The position numbers and the translations under genes were made by a program. Positions 8,267 through 17,414 of a stretch of DNA of 64,000 nt are shown piece by piece. Within the stretch, counting starts at the first letter, position 1. Every line of letters begins with the position of its first letter. Source of the stretch: JBDREC01 sp043820105 [NCBI: Pseudomonadota bacterium] (lineage in GTDB: Bacteria > Bdellovibrionota_F > JAHFAK01); assembly GCA_043820105.1 (NCBI GenBank), contig JBDREC010000010.1, positions 1 through 64,000 of the forward strand, read 5' to 3'. The notes below the pieces were generated by a model. That model saw only the letters and a program-made list of their open reading frames with translations. It searched no databases and was not told where the DNA came from.

Positions 8267-8906
8267 ATTTTTTAAATTAATTATTAAACAGCTTGATAAA
8301 GCCAATGTTAAATATGCTTTGGCAGGAGGATTAGTAGCTTCAATTTACAGAACAGACGAAAGACTAACCAAAGATTTAGACTTTCTTATTTATTCTGAAA
8401 AAAATTCAAGTGATATTGCAATTCAAATTATCAAAGAATTTAGATTAAAGCATTTCGTAATCAGGAAAGCTCAACTAGAAGGTGGCCCCATGTTTGCCAT
8501 TAAAAAGCAAAGTACCCCTCCTTATATTATCTCGGGTAAGCCTAAAAAGGATCAAAATCAAATAGGCCTTGACTTTATTTTGCCTCAAATGCCGTGGTTT
8601 GAGAGTGCTCTTTTACGAGCTCAAAGCAATATGATTGATTTTGGATTTGCGCTTGTCCCGTGTTTAACTGTTGAGGATATAATAATTTCAAAATTCTATT
8701 CATTGCAAAATGATTCAAAGCGATTTAAAGATTTAGACGATTTAAAATCCATATTTGAGGCCAATCATAACTTAGACTTGGCCTATATTTCAGGACAAAT
8801 GCAAAAGCATAGTTTTCTCGTACCTGAAATGATCAAAGATCTTGCTCCTCAGTCCCTAGTTAAAGTTTCGAAGCAAATTTTGAAAAATATGAAACATTTT
8901 AAATAA
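8253..8906 (+). CDS. AbiEii-like nucleotidyltransferase
   Basis: A 217-residue protein of the nucleotidyltransferase fold. ALAGGLVAS (about residues 26-34) is the GG/GS loop and TKDLDFLIY (about 44-52) supplies the D-x-D metal ligands. VEDIIISKFYSLQ...FKDLDDL in the second half is the helical region shared by AbiEii-type proteins. A ribosome site (AAAGGATAAAA) precedes the ATG inside the upstream winged-helix gene. The family includes toxins that modify tRNA or other targets. Whether this copy is a toxin or a housekeeping enzyme cannot be decided from sequence. Confidence 0.75.
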   Translation: MDLIKFFKLIIKQLDKANVKYALAGGLVASIYRTDERLTKDLDFLIYSEKNSSDIAIQIIKEFRLKHFVIRKAQLEGGPMFAIKKQSTPPYIISGKPKKDQNQIGLDFILPQMPWFESALLRAQSNMIDFGFALVPCLTVEDIIISKFYSLQNDSKRFKDLDDLKSIFEANHNLDLAYISGQMQKHSFLVPEMIKDLAPQSLVKVSKQILKNMKHFK

Positions 8907-10491
8907 AAAGAGATGAGCATTTAATAGAATCTCTTTGAGAAAAGACTTCCTTTCTCACCTCAAAAATTCTTTCCCAGTGCTTTGCTGTAATATAAGCACT
9001 TAGAATGGGATCATAAATAATAGTATATCGGAATTGTTCAAAAGCTTCTTCAAAATTATCAGACTCTAAAAGAAGCTGCCTTTCATAATTTAAAATGGTT
9101 TTAAAATACAGTACCCTAAGCTCAAAGCGTTGCTCATCAGTAAACATTACATTTGAGGCTGCAATACATCTCCACATTGTTCTAAAGTGGTTATAAGCCA
9201 TTTTCGCTCGTTTTTCTTCGGACAAAACCAGGGCTTGCCTGTGAATTTTCAAAAAGAAATTCTGTTTATAAAATTCATATTGATCAGGATGAGCTATCCA
9301 ATAGTTTCTAAGACGTTGCCTTTCTTTAATCTCAAGCCTTGTAACATCATCTGCAAATTCTTTATAAATACTTACAGGAAATAAACCGATAATATTAGCT
9401 AGAACAGTATAATCAAAAATCCTTGATTCATTTAAAAACTGTTCTAAGATTTCAAATGGATTAATTCCAAGTCTCATCAAAAGTTCTGCTTCTTCTTTGC
9501 TTAGGCCATCAAGTTCTTTTAAAAAGTCTTCTTCTAAAGTTCTTGTGTCAATAAATGGCCTTGCCCAATCTTCAGTTAACAATCTCGCTATTTTCAACCT
9601 AACAAAGGATATTTTTGTGTGTTTCAAGGTTATCAGAAGCAGCATTTGTGCAATCAAACCTTTATCTGGAAAACTTGCAATTGCTTCTATAGCATAGTTT
9701 TTTCTATTAAAATATCTGCTTTGAAGACCAAAATCCACTTTATAGCCCAGCAATATCGTTTCAAGTAAAGCTCCTTTTTCCATTAAGTGGATTTCTAGGA
9801 TTTCAAGTGCCTCTGAAGATCCTTCTTTTTTATCATATCCTGGATTTTCATAGACATCACTAACATTGAACCTTTCTTGTAGGGCAAAAATATCTAAAGC
9901 ACTTAATGCAGCTCCTTTTGCTGCTTGGCAATCATTAAAACTTGCAATATAAACAAGCCGTCTGGCTATATTATCATCGCAGATATCCAAAGCTACAGTA
10001 ACATTTATTATTTCTTTTAATTTTTCAGGATCTTTTTGATCTTCAAGGTGAAAATTAATTTCCTTTTTAATACTTTCTAATAATTCTTGATTCTCCCCAC
10101 TTTTTATACCAGATACAAGATATTGATTTGAAGCAATGTTACTAACTAGGGCATGGTAATATTCATATGAGGTCTCATGATCAGCAGAAGAAAGAAAAAC
10201 TCTTAACAAAATCATAAGAGCCTCATTTTTCAAAGAATAAAGTTCCATATTATAAGGCATATCAGTTGCCTGGTTGTATTCCTTAAAATACCCTGACTGC
10301 CTAATAATATACCCTAAAGTCTCAGCCTCTCCAGCATCTTTCAGTTCAGGTTTTTTTCTGCACTGGTCTATTACTTTTATAAGAATGGCTGATTTTGGTT
10401 TTTGGGCTATTTCAGATTGTATTTTATTAATAAAAAAGATCTGTAAAAAAACAGCAAATAAGATATAAATTACAGTAGAACGATTTAACAT
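8899..10491 (-). CDS. Exported protein, paralogue family member 1
   Basis: About 530 residues starting MLNRSTVIYILFAVFLQIFF, a signal peptide. The ATG at 10491 has GGGGACCAT directly upstream; a longer frame from 10551 adds 20 non-signal residues. The mature part is helical throughout. It is clearly related to the protein at 12787-14394: shared blocks include KPELKDAGEAETLGYII near the N-terminus, RPFID-TLEEDF and RIFDYT in the middle, and DPIL...HWERI near the C-terminus. No enzyme motif is visible. Its 3' end overlaps the convergent nucleotidyltransferase by 8 bp. Function unknown. Confidence 0.75.
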   Translation of the reverse strand: MLNRSTVIYILFAVFLQIFFINKIQSEIAQKPKSAILIKVIDQCRKKPELKDAGEAETLGYIIRQSGYFKEYNQATDMPYNMELYSLKNEALMILLRVFLSSADHETSYEYYHALVSNIASNQYLVSGIKSGENQELLESIKKEINFHLEDQKDPEKLKEIINVTVALDICDDNIARRLVYIASFNDCQAAKGAALSALDIFALQERFNVSDVYENPGYDKKEGSSEALEILEIHLMEKGALLETILLGYKVDFGLQSRYFNRKNYAIEAIASFPDKGLIAQMLLLITLKHTKISFVRLKIARLLTEDWARPFIDTRTLEEDFLKELDGLSKEEAELLMRLGINPFEILEQFLNESRIFDYTVLANIIGLFPVSIYKEFADDVTRLEIKERQRLRNYWIAHPDQYEFYKQNFFLKIHRQALVLSEEKRAKMAYNHFRTMWRCIAASNVMFTDEQRFELRVLYFKTILNYERQLLLESDNFEEAFEQFRYTIIYDPILSAYITAKHWERIFEVRKEVFSQRDSIKCSSLFI

Positions 10492-10651
10492 ATGGTCCCC
10501 AATTATACAAAAAAACACATTAATTTTGTTTTCACCTTGATTATTATGCAAATTTTAAGCCACAAAGAAGTGCTGCATTATAACTAATTATTTTAAATGC
10601 TTAGAAAAAAAGAAGCCTGGGTTTGAGACAAGTTCTTCCCAATCTTTACCC

Positions 10652-11290
10652 TTAAAATAGCTTTTCTGGCCTATCAAAATACTCTTGAAGCCTATTAAAA
10701 AATATACCGGCATGGTAGCCGTCAACAAGGCCGTGATGAGCTTGAAGTGCAAAGGGCATTAAAAGTTTTTCATCTTGCTTGAAATACTTGCCAATACTAA
10801 TAACAGGAATGCTTGCCTTATTGCTTAAAATAATTGGATGCTGAATAGAAGTAAAAGAAATCCAGGGCACACAATTAACCCAAATGACATCATTTTCTTC
10901 TTTATCCTCAGAAAGCCTTTTAGGATTATTCTTCTTTGCCTCACCCCTTTGTTCCAAGTTCTCTAAAAAGATATTCAAATCTTTTTCAAAAGGCACAACA
11001 CAAAAATCATAAAGATTATTTTCAGCTGCAATTACAAAGGAAATATCAATTTTATCGTATTCAACAACATCTTCGTCTTTTATCCTTGTTCTTAATTCTG
11101 GAATCAAATTTACAGTTGATACAATGGAAAAATATATAGCATTAATAAGTTTTATTTTATTTTTTCTGGCAAATTTCTTTACTTGGCCAACTTCGAGATT
11201 TGTAGTTAAATTAAAAAACGGAAAATCAAAATTTTTATACATTTTATAAGAGTTTTTTCTAATCCACTTTTCCTGATCAATTATTTTCAT
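10652..11290 (-). CDS. Chloramphenicol acetyltransferase family (CATA-like) acyltransferase
   Basis: A 212-residue enzyme, the usual length for classical CAT trimers. The catalytic His region reads ALQAHHGLVDGYHAG, matching HHxxxDGxH. Other family features are FPFFNLT near residue 24, RTRI near 66 and the VPWISFT strand. CATs transfer acetyl from acetyl-CoA to the 3-hydroxyl of chloramphenicol, but family members in environmental bacteria may use other acceptors, so resistance is not shown. It lies alone between members of an exported paralogue family; no mobile-element ends are seen next to it. Confidence 0.88.
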   Translation of the reverse strand: MKIIDQEKWIRKNSYKMYKNFDFPFFNLTTNLEVGQVKKFARKNKIKLINAIYFSIVSTVNLIPELRTRIKDEDVVEYDKIDISFVIAAENNLYDFCVVPFEKDLNIFLENLEQRGEAKKNNPKRLSEDKEENDVIWVNCVPWISFTSIQHPIILSNKASIPVISIGKYFKQDEKLLMPFALQAHHGLVDGYHAGIFFNRLQEYFDRPEKLF

Positions 11291-11379
11291 TAAACCTCAC
11301 TCAAAAAAATTACATCTTAATCGTCAATTTAATCATAGTCATTATTTTTTAGTCAATGCTATTTTAAAAAAAATCAGAT

Positions 11380-12639
11380 CTATTGATTTGGAAATTCATA
11401 ATTTCCAAGATCAATAACATATTTATGACTGCCTTTTGAATATCCATATCCATCACCATGGAAAAATACATCAACATTAAACTCATTTTCTGAAATTGGT
11501 GTAATTAAAAGTTCTCTATACTGGCTGTAATAAAAGTCGCTACCTGAAGGTCCAGCATAGCGAGGAAATGGCTTTGCACTTACTGCGTGCAAATGAAAGC
11601 TTGCTAATGCTTTTGGAAGGTCCTCTAAGAAATTATAGTCATAGATTGCATTATTATTACCATATGGAAGAGAATAGTTCACAATACTAAACTCATCTTT
11701 TTTAAAAAAAATCAAACCTCCATACTCTCTTGAATTGTCTCGGATATCTTGACTAATGATACTCCTTATTTTTTCAAGCACTTCAGGTTTTTCCATGTTT
11801 TTAAGAATTAAATAGATTGTTAAATAATCATATTCTGTAAGCCTGCCTTCATATGCCCCAAAAGATTCACTATATGTTTCACCAAATAAGCAAGTTCTTT
11901 TAGTATGTTTGTTTTCATTAATTGTTGATCTCACATAGTTTCTTATTTCTTCAATCTCTGGTTTTTGTGTTTTTTTATAATATTTATTTAAGAATTTATT
12001 ATAGACCCTTTGGCTTTCTGGAATATTCGGCTGTGTATTATTAAAGGTTTGAATATGTGTTTTATTAAATCCCTTTTCATATTTAGAAAGAATTAGGCTT
12101 GCAAGATCAGAAACTTCAGGATTTTCAAGGTTCAAATAAAGCTCTAAATCCCTTGGAAGATCAGTTGAATAATGTTTATATTGTTCAATAAAAGCATCAG
12201 GAATTCTATGATATTGAGCAAGCTCCATTGTAGTCGTCAAAGTAAGATATGGCTCATATTGAATAAGATTTGCATATCTATCCTCAAGCCCCAGTGAGTC
12301 TGGTGCAACATTTACTTTTGACAAAAGAATTAAGGCCTCAACTGCTTCTTTAGAATAGGTTCTCATAATTGCATCACAAATATATCTTTTCTCTTTAATG
12401 TCTTGCTCACCTAAAAACTTAATTTTTTCCATTAACTGAGAAATTATCGCAGCAGCACTTCCTGGTGAAATTTCAAAATAATCTAGAAGATAAATTAAAT
12501 CCAATTTTTGAATTTCTAATATTTCTTGTTTTGTAAGTTTAATTAGGTCATATTCTCGATCTTGGCAATAGAGATTCTGGGAAATATGGATTGTGATTAG
12601 GATTATGATCAGAATTAAGATTTTAAGATTTCCAAGCAT
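11380..12639 (-). CDS. Exported protein of unknown function
   Basis: About 419 residues from the ATG at 12639 (MLGNLKILILIIILITIHIS), a signal peptide; a start at 12666 would add nine residues ahead of it, with weaker support. The mature protein is helical and rich in Tyr/Asn. The end (SGSDFYYSQYRELLITPISE...FFHGDGYGYSKGSHKYVIDL) looks like a beta-rich terminal domain. No known motif. Its position between two paralogous exported proteins suggests a shared envelope role, but it is not itself a member of that family. Confidence 0.7.
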   Translation of the reverse strand: MLGNLKILILIIILITIHISQNLYCQDREYDLIKLTKQEILEIQKLDLIYLLDYFEISPGSAAAIISQLMEKIKFLGEQDIKEKRYICDAIMRTYSKEAVEALILLSKVNVAPDSLGLEDRYANLIQYEPYLTLTTTMELAQYHRIPDAFIEQYKHYSTDLPRDLELYLNLENPEVSDLASLILSKYEKGFNKTHIQTFNNTQPNIPESQRVYNKFLNKYYKKTQKPEIEEIRNYVRSTINENKHTKRTCLFGETYSESFGAYEGRLTEYDYLTIYLILKNMEKPEVLEKIRSIISQDIRDNSREYGGLIFFKKDEFSIVNYSLPYGNNNAIYDYNFLEDLPKALASFHLHAVSAKPFPRYAGPSGSDFYYSQYRELLITPISENEFNVDVFFHGDGYGYSKGSHKYVIDLGNYEFPNQ

Positions 12640-12786
12640 GTTAATTGCGCCTTTGATGTTTCCCATAAGTAATTAGATCTGCAACAGATATGCCACAAAA
12701 GGCAGGATGCCTTTTCTCTATTTTTTCAACTGCTTAAGATCGACAGCTCAATGTTTTTATGTTTAATCTGATCAATAATTGAAACT

Positions 12787-14394
12787 TTATAAATCTGCCA
12801 TTGAAGATGCACATAAAGTGGCCTGTAAAGAACGAGTTTTTAATTCAATTACTTCCTCCTTAACCCGATGGATCATTCTCCAATGCTCTGCCCTTACAAA
12901 CCTTGCAAGAATTGGATCTCCTCCAATTTTTAACCTGAATTCTTCAAAAGCTTCCAAGGGATTATCAGAGTCTAAAAGAAACTCTTTTTCGTAATTTAAA
13001 ATAGTTTTAAAAAATAACGCTCTGAATTCAGTTCTCTGATCTTCTGTAAATCTTACATTAGAAGCAGAAACTGCTCGCCACAGATATCTAAAGTGTGCAT
13101 AAGCCATACTTGCTCTTGGTTCTGTTGCTAAATTAAGGGCTTGTCTATATACATTTTTATAAAAATTAGCTTCATATTCCTTTTTTCTGCCTGGATATTT
13201 TTCCCAATAAGCGTCCAATCTATCCCTGGCCTGACCTTCCAGACGAGCAAATTCCTTTTGTACATGTTCTGGAAAATTAAACCTCGGAAGCAAAATAATT
13301 TGTGCTAGAGTCGTATAATCAAAAATCCTTGGATCAGACTTAAATTCTTCTAAAATATTGTAAGGATCAACTCCAATCCCAATAAGTGTTCTTACTTCAG
13401 AAGGACTTAATCTTTTTAGTTCGGAATTAAAGTCTTCCTCCAGTGTTTTTGGATCAATATATGGTCTGGTCCAATCCTCACATAAAAGTCTGGCTGCATC
13501 AACTCTATAAAATGGAGAGGTGGCATGTTTTAAGCTTGAAGTAAGCATCATTTGCAGTATCAACCCCTTCCTTGGCAGGTTTCTTATTTCCTGTACTGCC
13601 AAATCTTTTCCTTCTGTATATCTGCTTTGAACACCAATATATAATTGATATCCTAAAAAAATTGTTTTGAACAAAGAGCTCTGACCATTGGAATGCAATT
13701 TTAATCTTTGAACCACTTTCAGGGGATCTTCTCTGATTTCAAAACCTGGATTTTCTAAGACTTCATCAAGGTCAAAATTCCCTTTCTGCAAAAGCAAATC
13801 AAGGCAGCTCAAAGCAGAACCTCTTATAAAATCGGTTTGACCCGTAAGGGCAATCTTTAAAACCTCTTTAGCCCAAGTATTTCCTTTTAAGTCAAATAAT
13901 ACAACTAAATCAATCCACCTAACCAGCTTATCAGAATCTTTTTCATCTCTTAAAGCTTTTACTAATTTCTCCTTAAAACGGGAAAAGTTTTCTTGATTTT
14001 GCCTGAATTTAAAACCTTTAATTAACTGAGGATTTTTATTGCTTCCAAGGCGAATTGCTCTGAAATATTCATAAGCAACATCTGCATCTGCTCCGTTTAA
14101 CATTCCTTCAAAAAGCAACATTACAACCTCATTTTTCAAAGCTAGTAACTCAATAGCATAGGGAACCCTGGCAGCTTGAGTGTATTCAATAAACATTCCT
14201 GATTTGGAGGCTATGTATCCCAGAACATTCGCTTCAGGCGCATCTTTAAATTCTGGATTTTTTCTGATTTCAGCTATGACCTTAATCAATAGATCTGACT
14301 TTGTAATTTCACTTTGACAGTGAGCTTGATGAAAAAAACTACCTATAATAATTATTAAAATAGGAAAAATAGTTTTTCGTAGGTGCGTTTTCAT
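12787..14394 (-). CDS. Exported protein, paralogue family member 2
   Basis: A 535-residue relative of the protein at 8899-10491, alignable along nearly its whole length. Signal peptide MKTHLRKTIFPILIIIIGSF ends near HCQSE. Shared blocks are KNPEFKDAPEANVLGYI, YEYF-A, RPYIDPKTLEEDF, RIFDYTTLAQI and GDPILARFVRAEHWRMI. All-helical appearance, no catalytic motif. Located just before a deleted third copy, so the family appears to have grown by local duplication. Confidence 0.75.
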   Translation of the reverse strand: MKTHLRKTIFPILIIIIGSFFHQAHCQSEITKSDLLIKVIAEIRKNPEFKDAPEANVLGYIASKSGMFIEYTQAARVPYAIELLALKNEVVMLLFEGMLNGADADVAYEYFRAIRLGSNKNPQLIKGFKFRQNQENFSRFKEKLVKALRDEKDSDKLVRWIDLVVLFDLKGNTWAKEVLKIALTGQTDFIRGSALSCLDLLLQKGNFDLDEVLENPGFEIREDPLKVVQRLKLHSNGQSSLFKTIFLGYQLYIGVQSRYTEGKDLAVQEIRNLPRKGLILQMMLTSSLKHATSPFYRVDAARLLCEDWTRPYIDPKTLEEDFNSELKRLSPSEVRTLIGIGVDPYNILEEFKSDPRIFDYTTLAQIILLPRFNFPEHVQKEFARLEGQARDRLDAYWEKYPGRKKEYEANFYKNVYRQALNLATEPRASMAYAHFRYLWRAVSASNVRFTEDQRTEFRALFFKTILNYEKEFLLDSDNPLEAFEEFRLKIGGDPILARFVRAEHWRMIHRVKEEVIELKTRSLQATLCASSMADL

Positions 14395-14521
14395 CTATAA
14401 TATCCCACTTTAAGCATTGTAATAATATTGGTTTATTCTTAACTAGCTAATTGTATGCAAAAACCAGGCCAAACATGGCGCGTAGCGCAAAACAAATAAA
14501 ACATACAATATCAACTATTTA

Positions 14522-14920
14522 TCAGGAAAAAAATGACTTCTTATTATTCCCAATCAAGGAAATGAGACAAGCATTTCTCAAAAAGAGGTCAAAGCAAAAA
14601 AAAAGATGTTTTGTAAATAAATCTGCCAGTAAATTTGTGCATTGAAGAAGGGGCCTTAATTCTGACATTTCTTTTTTTGTTCTATAAATTGCTTCCCAAT
14701 GCCTGGATGTAACGTAACTAAGCAAAATAGGATCTCCAACAATTTGATTCTTGAATTTTTCAAAGCCTCTTTGACTAATTATATATCCTAAAATTTCTGC
14801 TTCATGTAAATTTTCCAATTCTGGATTTTGCCCTAGATTTTGCATAACTCTAAGCAAAAGATCAGATTTTGGCCCTTCATATTGAATTGAAATAAGTAGA
14901 GCTGAAAATATAAAAATTTA
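14522..14920 (-). pseudogene. Paralogue family member 3 with large internal deletion
   Basis: The frame reads the family's N-terminal block (KSDLLLRVMQNLGQNPEL, then HEAEILGYIISQRG) and passes directly into the C-terminal block (FEKFKNQIVGDPILLSYV, SRHWEAIYRTKKE). The roughly 400 residues that separate these blocks in the two full copies are missing, in frame. The signal peptide region (FSALLISI) is present upstream but lacks an ATG, and the natural stop has been lost, so the frame runs on into non-family sequence. This is a relic of duplication followed by deletion. Confidence 0.75.
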
Positions 14921-15106
14921 AATAAGTAATATTTTTGGCAGGTAGTATTGTTTTTGCTGAAAAAACTGTATCTAAACTAGTATAATTATGATATAATAAA
15001 TTTGTATTAAAAAGGAGTTGGGGATATCCGGTGAAAAAAAATAATCAAATAATAACAAGCATTTGCGGTTCTTGTTTGGGTTTTTTTATAATCACTTCTA
15101 AATTAG

Positions 15107-17380
15107 AGATATTGTTTTTATTCAAATCTTTTACCACTTTTTTTTAAAATTATCACCCTTATTCCGATTTTTCTTATTTTTCTGGGTTGCTTAGACCCCA
15201 ATAACAAGGATTCTGATGGAGGAAGTCAACAAAATGCTCCAAATAGCACTGATGACATTTCTGAAACTGCTCCTGATTTAAATGAAGATAACATTGCAAG
15301 TGATGAAGATATTGAATCAGCAATTCAAGACGCCCTAGAAGAAATCACCTCGCCTGTTAATATTCCAATTCCAAATGATATTGAAGAAAATAATTATCTT
15401 ATGACCTTAGAAGGAACAATCCCGGCAACAGACATAATTCAAAGGTCTGACATATCTCAAATGAATATTATAACCAGATCTGATTTAATTACAAGAAATG
15501 ACCTTACTTCAGCTGATGTTGCTAGTTCTATCATGAAAAGCAGTATTGTAAATAGTTCGTTGTCAATATATGGTCTTATTCTTGTCTTAATTAGAATAGA
15601 TGATTCTGGTGCCTTGCATGTTGAGGCTGAATTCACTGAAGAAGATTATAGTTTCACTTTTGGTTTTGAGACATTCCCTGATGGCATCTTTCAATTATCC
15701 CTATATGTTAAATACGAAAATAATGAAGGTGACCCAGTACTTTATCATGTTGCTGACTTTTTTGATGAAGCTTCCAATTCTCTTTTTGCTTTTAATGATG
15801 CTTCAATAGACTTTGGAACACCAACACTTGATGATACAAAATTGATTACACCATCTGACACTTCTTCTTTAGCCCAAGACGATTCACTGGAAGCTCCAGC
15901 CTTAACAGCAGCGTCTCAAAACATTGAAAGAGTTACTTTTGTAATTGGCAGGGATGATAATGAAATTACCTTAACAGGTTATAGCCCCTCAGGCAATCCA
16001 ATTTCTGTCTATATAACAAATGCACCAGGTTTTTTAGAAATCAGCGCTACAGATGATTCAATTGACTCAAGTGAAGTCACTATTGATTTTGACTCTAGCG
16101 CAGCTGTTGAAGGAATTTATCCAGTCTCGCTTATTGTCAAAGATAACTCAACGGGAATCTATACAAGCCATACGCCGATTATTTATGTGATTGAAGAAAA
16201 CCAAATTTCGACCACTCCAGATAACTTTGTATTTGAATCAACACTAGAAAGCGATCTGAGTACCAAAGCCAATAGTTATCCCAAAATAACAGTATATGGC
16301 TCAAATTATAATAAAGCTTTTTTTGCTTATAATTCAGCGGAAGGAACTCCATATATTAGAGAAACTCGCTATGGGGCTTTTTCAAGTAGTGCTGTACAGG
16401 TTTCAGACGATACCTACCGTGATTCTGAATATGATGTTGGCTGGAGTTTAGAAGAAGTTACCAGTACTGACTCTGATGGCACAAATTTTGTTACAGCAAG
16501 TTGCAGTAATAGTGTGATAATCATAATAAGGCTTATTGATTCATCCTTTGAAGTTGCAACTAGGAAAGTATTTAATAGAGATGACTTTGAAGGCATAACC
16601 GCTTTTACAGGACCAGAGATCTCAATCAATAAAAATGGAATAGGAATTGTAGCCTGGATAGCAAATGATGGCGAGCAGATTTATTATGCTTATATAAATA
16701 CAAATACCATGGAAGTTTCAGATGCATATATCCTTGATTCAGATTCTTTAAACCACACTGTTCAGGATAAGCTCAGACTTATTTTTACCAACAACAATCT
16801 ATTGATTATTAGAAACGGTGAAATAACAGGGGGCAAAGCTTTTATTTTAGCAAACTATGAAAATGGAGCCTTGACTAACTGGAGAACTCAAACAACTGAC
16901 ACTGTTAATGGTGAAGGCGGTTATTACTATGAACTTTTTGGAGACCTATTCACCGTTTACGGAGATTTAGCTAAAGATATCGCAGGCTATGTATATCCAT
17001 CTTCAGGAGGCTACAGGATATTGTTATTTACCTCTGACGGAGATAAAATATCAGCTGGAGGAAATTTAATCGAAAAAGCAGATGAATCAGAGATAAGCGT
17101 AGGGTGGCTTGTTGGACGAAATGGTCCAATCTCTGTGAAAGCAGATATGTATGGCAGAATTGTTGTTGCCTGGGGAACTTCTTCATATGGAGATTATATA
17201 AATTACGGCTTACTTACTTTGCCAGATGGTAGAATTTTTAGTGATGACAAATTTATAGTTGGTCAGGGAACCCTGAACAATGATAATCTGGATGCCTGCA
17301 TGCTAAATGATGGACGCTTTGCCATTACATATAGCACAGATGATGTGACCAAAATAAATATATATAACAATTCACAATAA
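15107..17380 (+). CDS. Large lipoprotein with Ig-like region; start unresolved at a T8 tract
   Basis: The frame is open from 15107 and encodes a lipoprotein signal PIFLIFLGC (lipobox Cys at 15188-15190) followed by an acidic, Ser/Asn-rich stretch. Around residues 200-290 of the frame an Ig-like/cadherin-like unit is suggested (ITLTGYSPSGNPISVYI...GIYPVSLIVKDNS). The rest is strand-rich and could form a propeller. No ATG precedes the lipobox in this frame. An upstream GTG at 15030 (SD GGGG) or TTG at 15112 enters in another frame and would join it only if the T8 run at 15138-15145 were one T shorter. So the gene is either frameshifted, phase-variable, or starts at a non-standard codon. The first in-frame ATG (15401) would lack the lipobox. 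Function unknown; probably outer surface. Confidence 0.65.
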   Translation, partial: RYCFYSNLLPLFFKIITLIPIFLIFLGCLDPNNKDSDGGSQQNAPNSTDDISETAPDLNEDNIASDEDIESAIQDALEEITSPVNIPIPNDIEENNYLMTLEGTIPATDIIQRSDISQMNIITRSDLITRNDLTSADVASSIMKSSIVNSSLSIYGLILVLIRIDDSGALHVEAEFTEEDYSFTFGFETFPDGIFQLSLYVKYENNEGDPVLYHVADFFDEASNSLFAFNDASIDFGTPTLDDTKLITPSDTSSLAQDDSLEAPALTAASQNIERVTFVIGRDDNEITLTGYSPSGNPISVYITNAPGFLEISATDDSIDSSEVTIDFDSSAAVEGIYPVSLIVKDNSTGIYTSHTPIIYVIEENQISTTPDNFVFESTLESDLSTKANSYPKITVYGSNYNKAFFAYNSAEGTPYIRETRYGAFSSSAVQVSDDTYRDSEYDVGWSLEEVTSTDSDGTNFVTASCSNSVIIIIRLIDSSFEVATRKVFNRDDFEGITAFTGPEISINKNGIGIVAWIANDGEQIYYAYINTNTMEVSDAYILDSDSLNHTVQDKLRLIFTNNNLLIIRNGEITGGKAFILANYENGALTNWRTQTTDTVNGEGGYYYELFGDLFTVYGDLAKDIAGYVYPSSGGYRILLFTSDGDKISAGGNLIEKADESEISVGWLVGRNGPISVKADMYGRIVVAWGTSSYGDYINYGLLTLPDGRIFSDDKFIVGQGTLNNDNLDACMLNDGRFAITYSTDDVTKINIYNNSQ

Positions 17381-17414
17381 CATTAAATAAATTGCTAAAA
17401 TCCAATTATTATTT

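Noticed and set aside
14925-14945. TTGGCAG...ATTGT before the 15107 lipoprotein as a sigma-54 promoter
   Set aside because: Spacing is one base too long and the -12 GC is absent.
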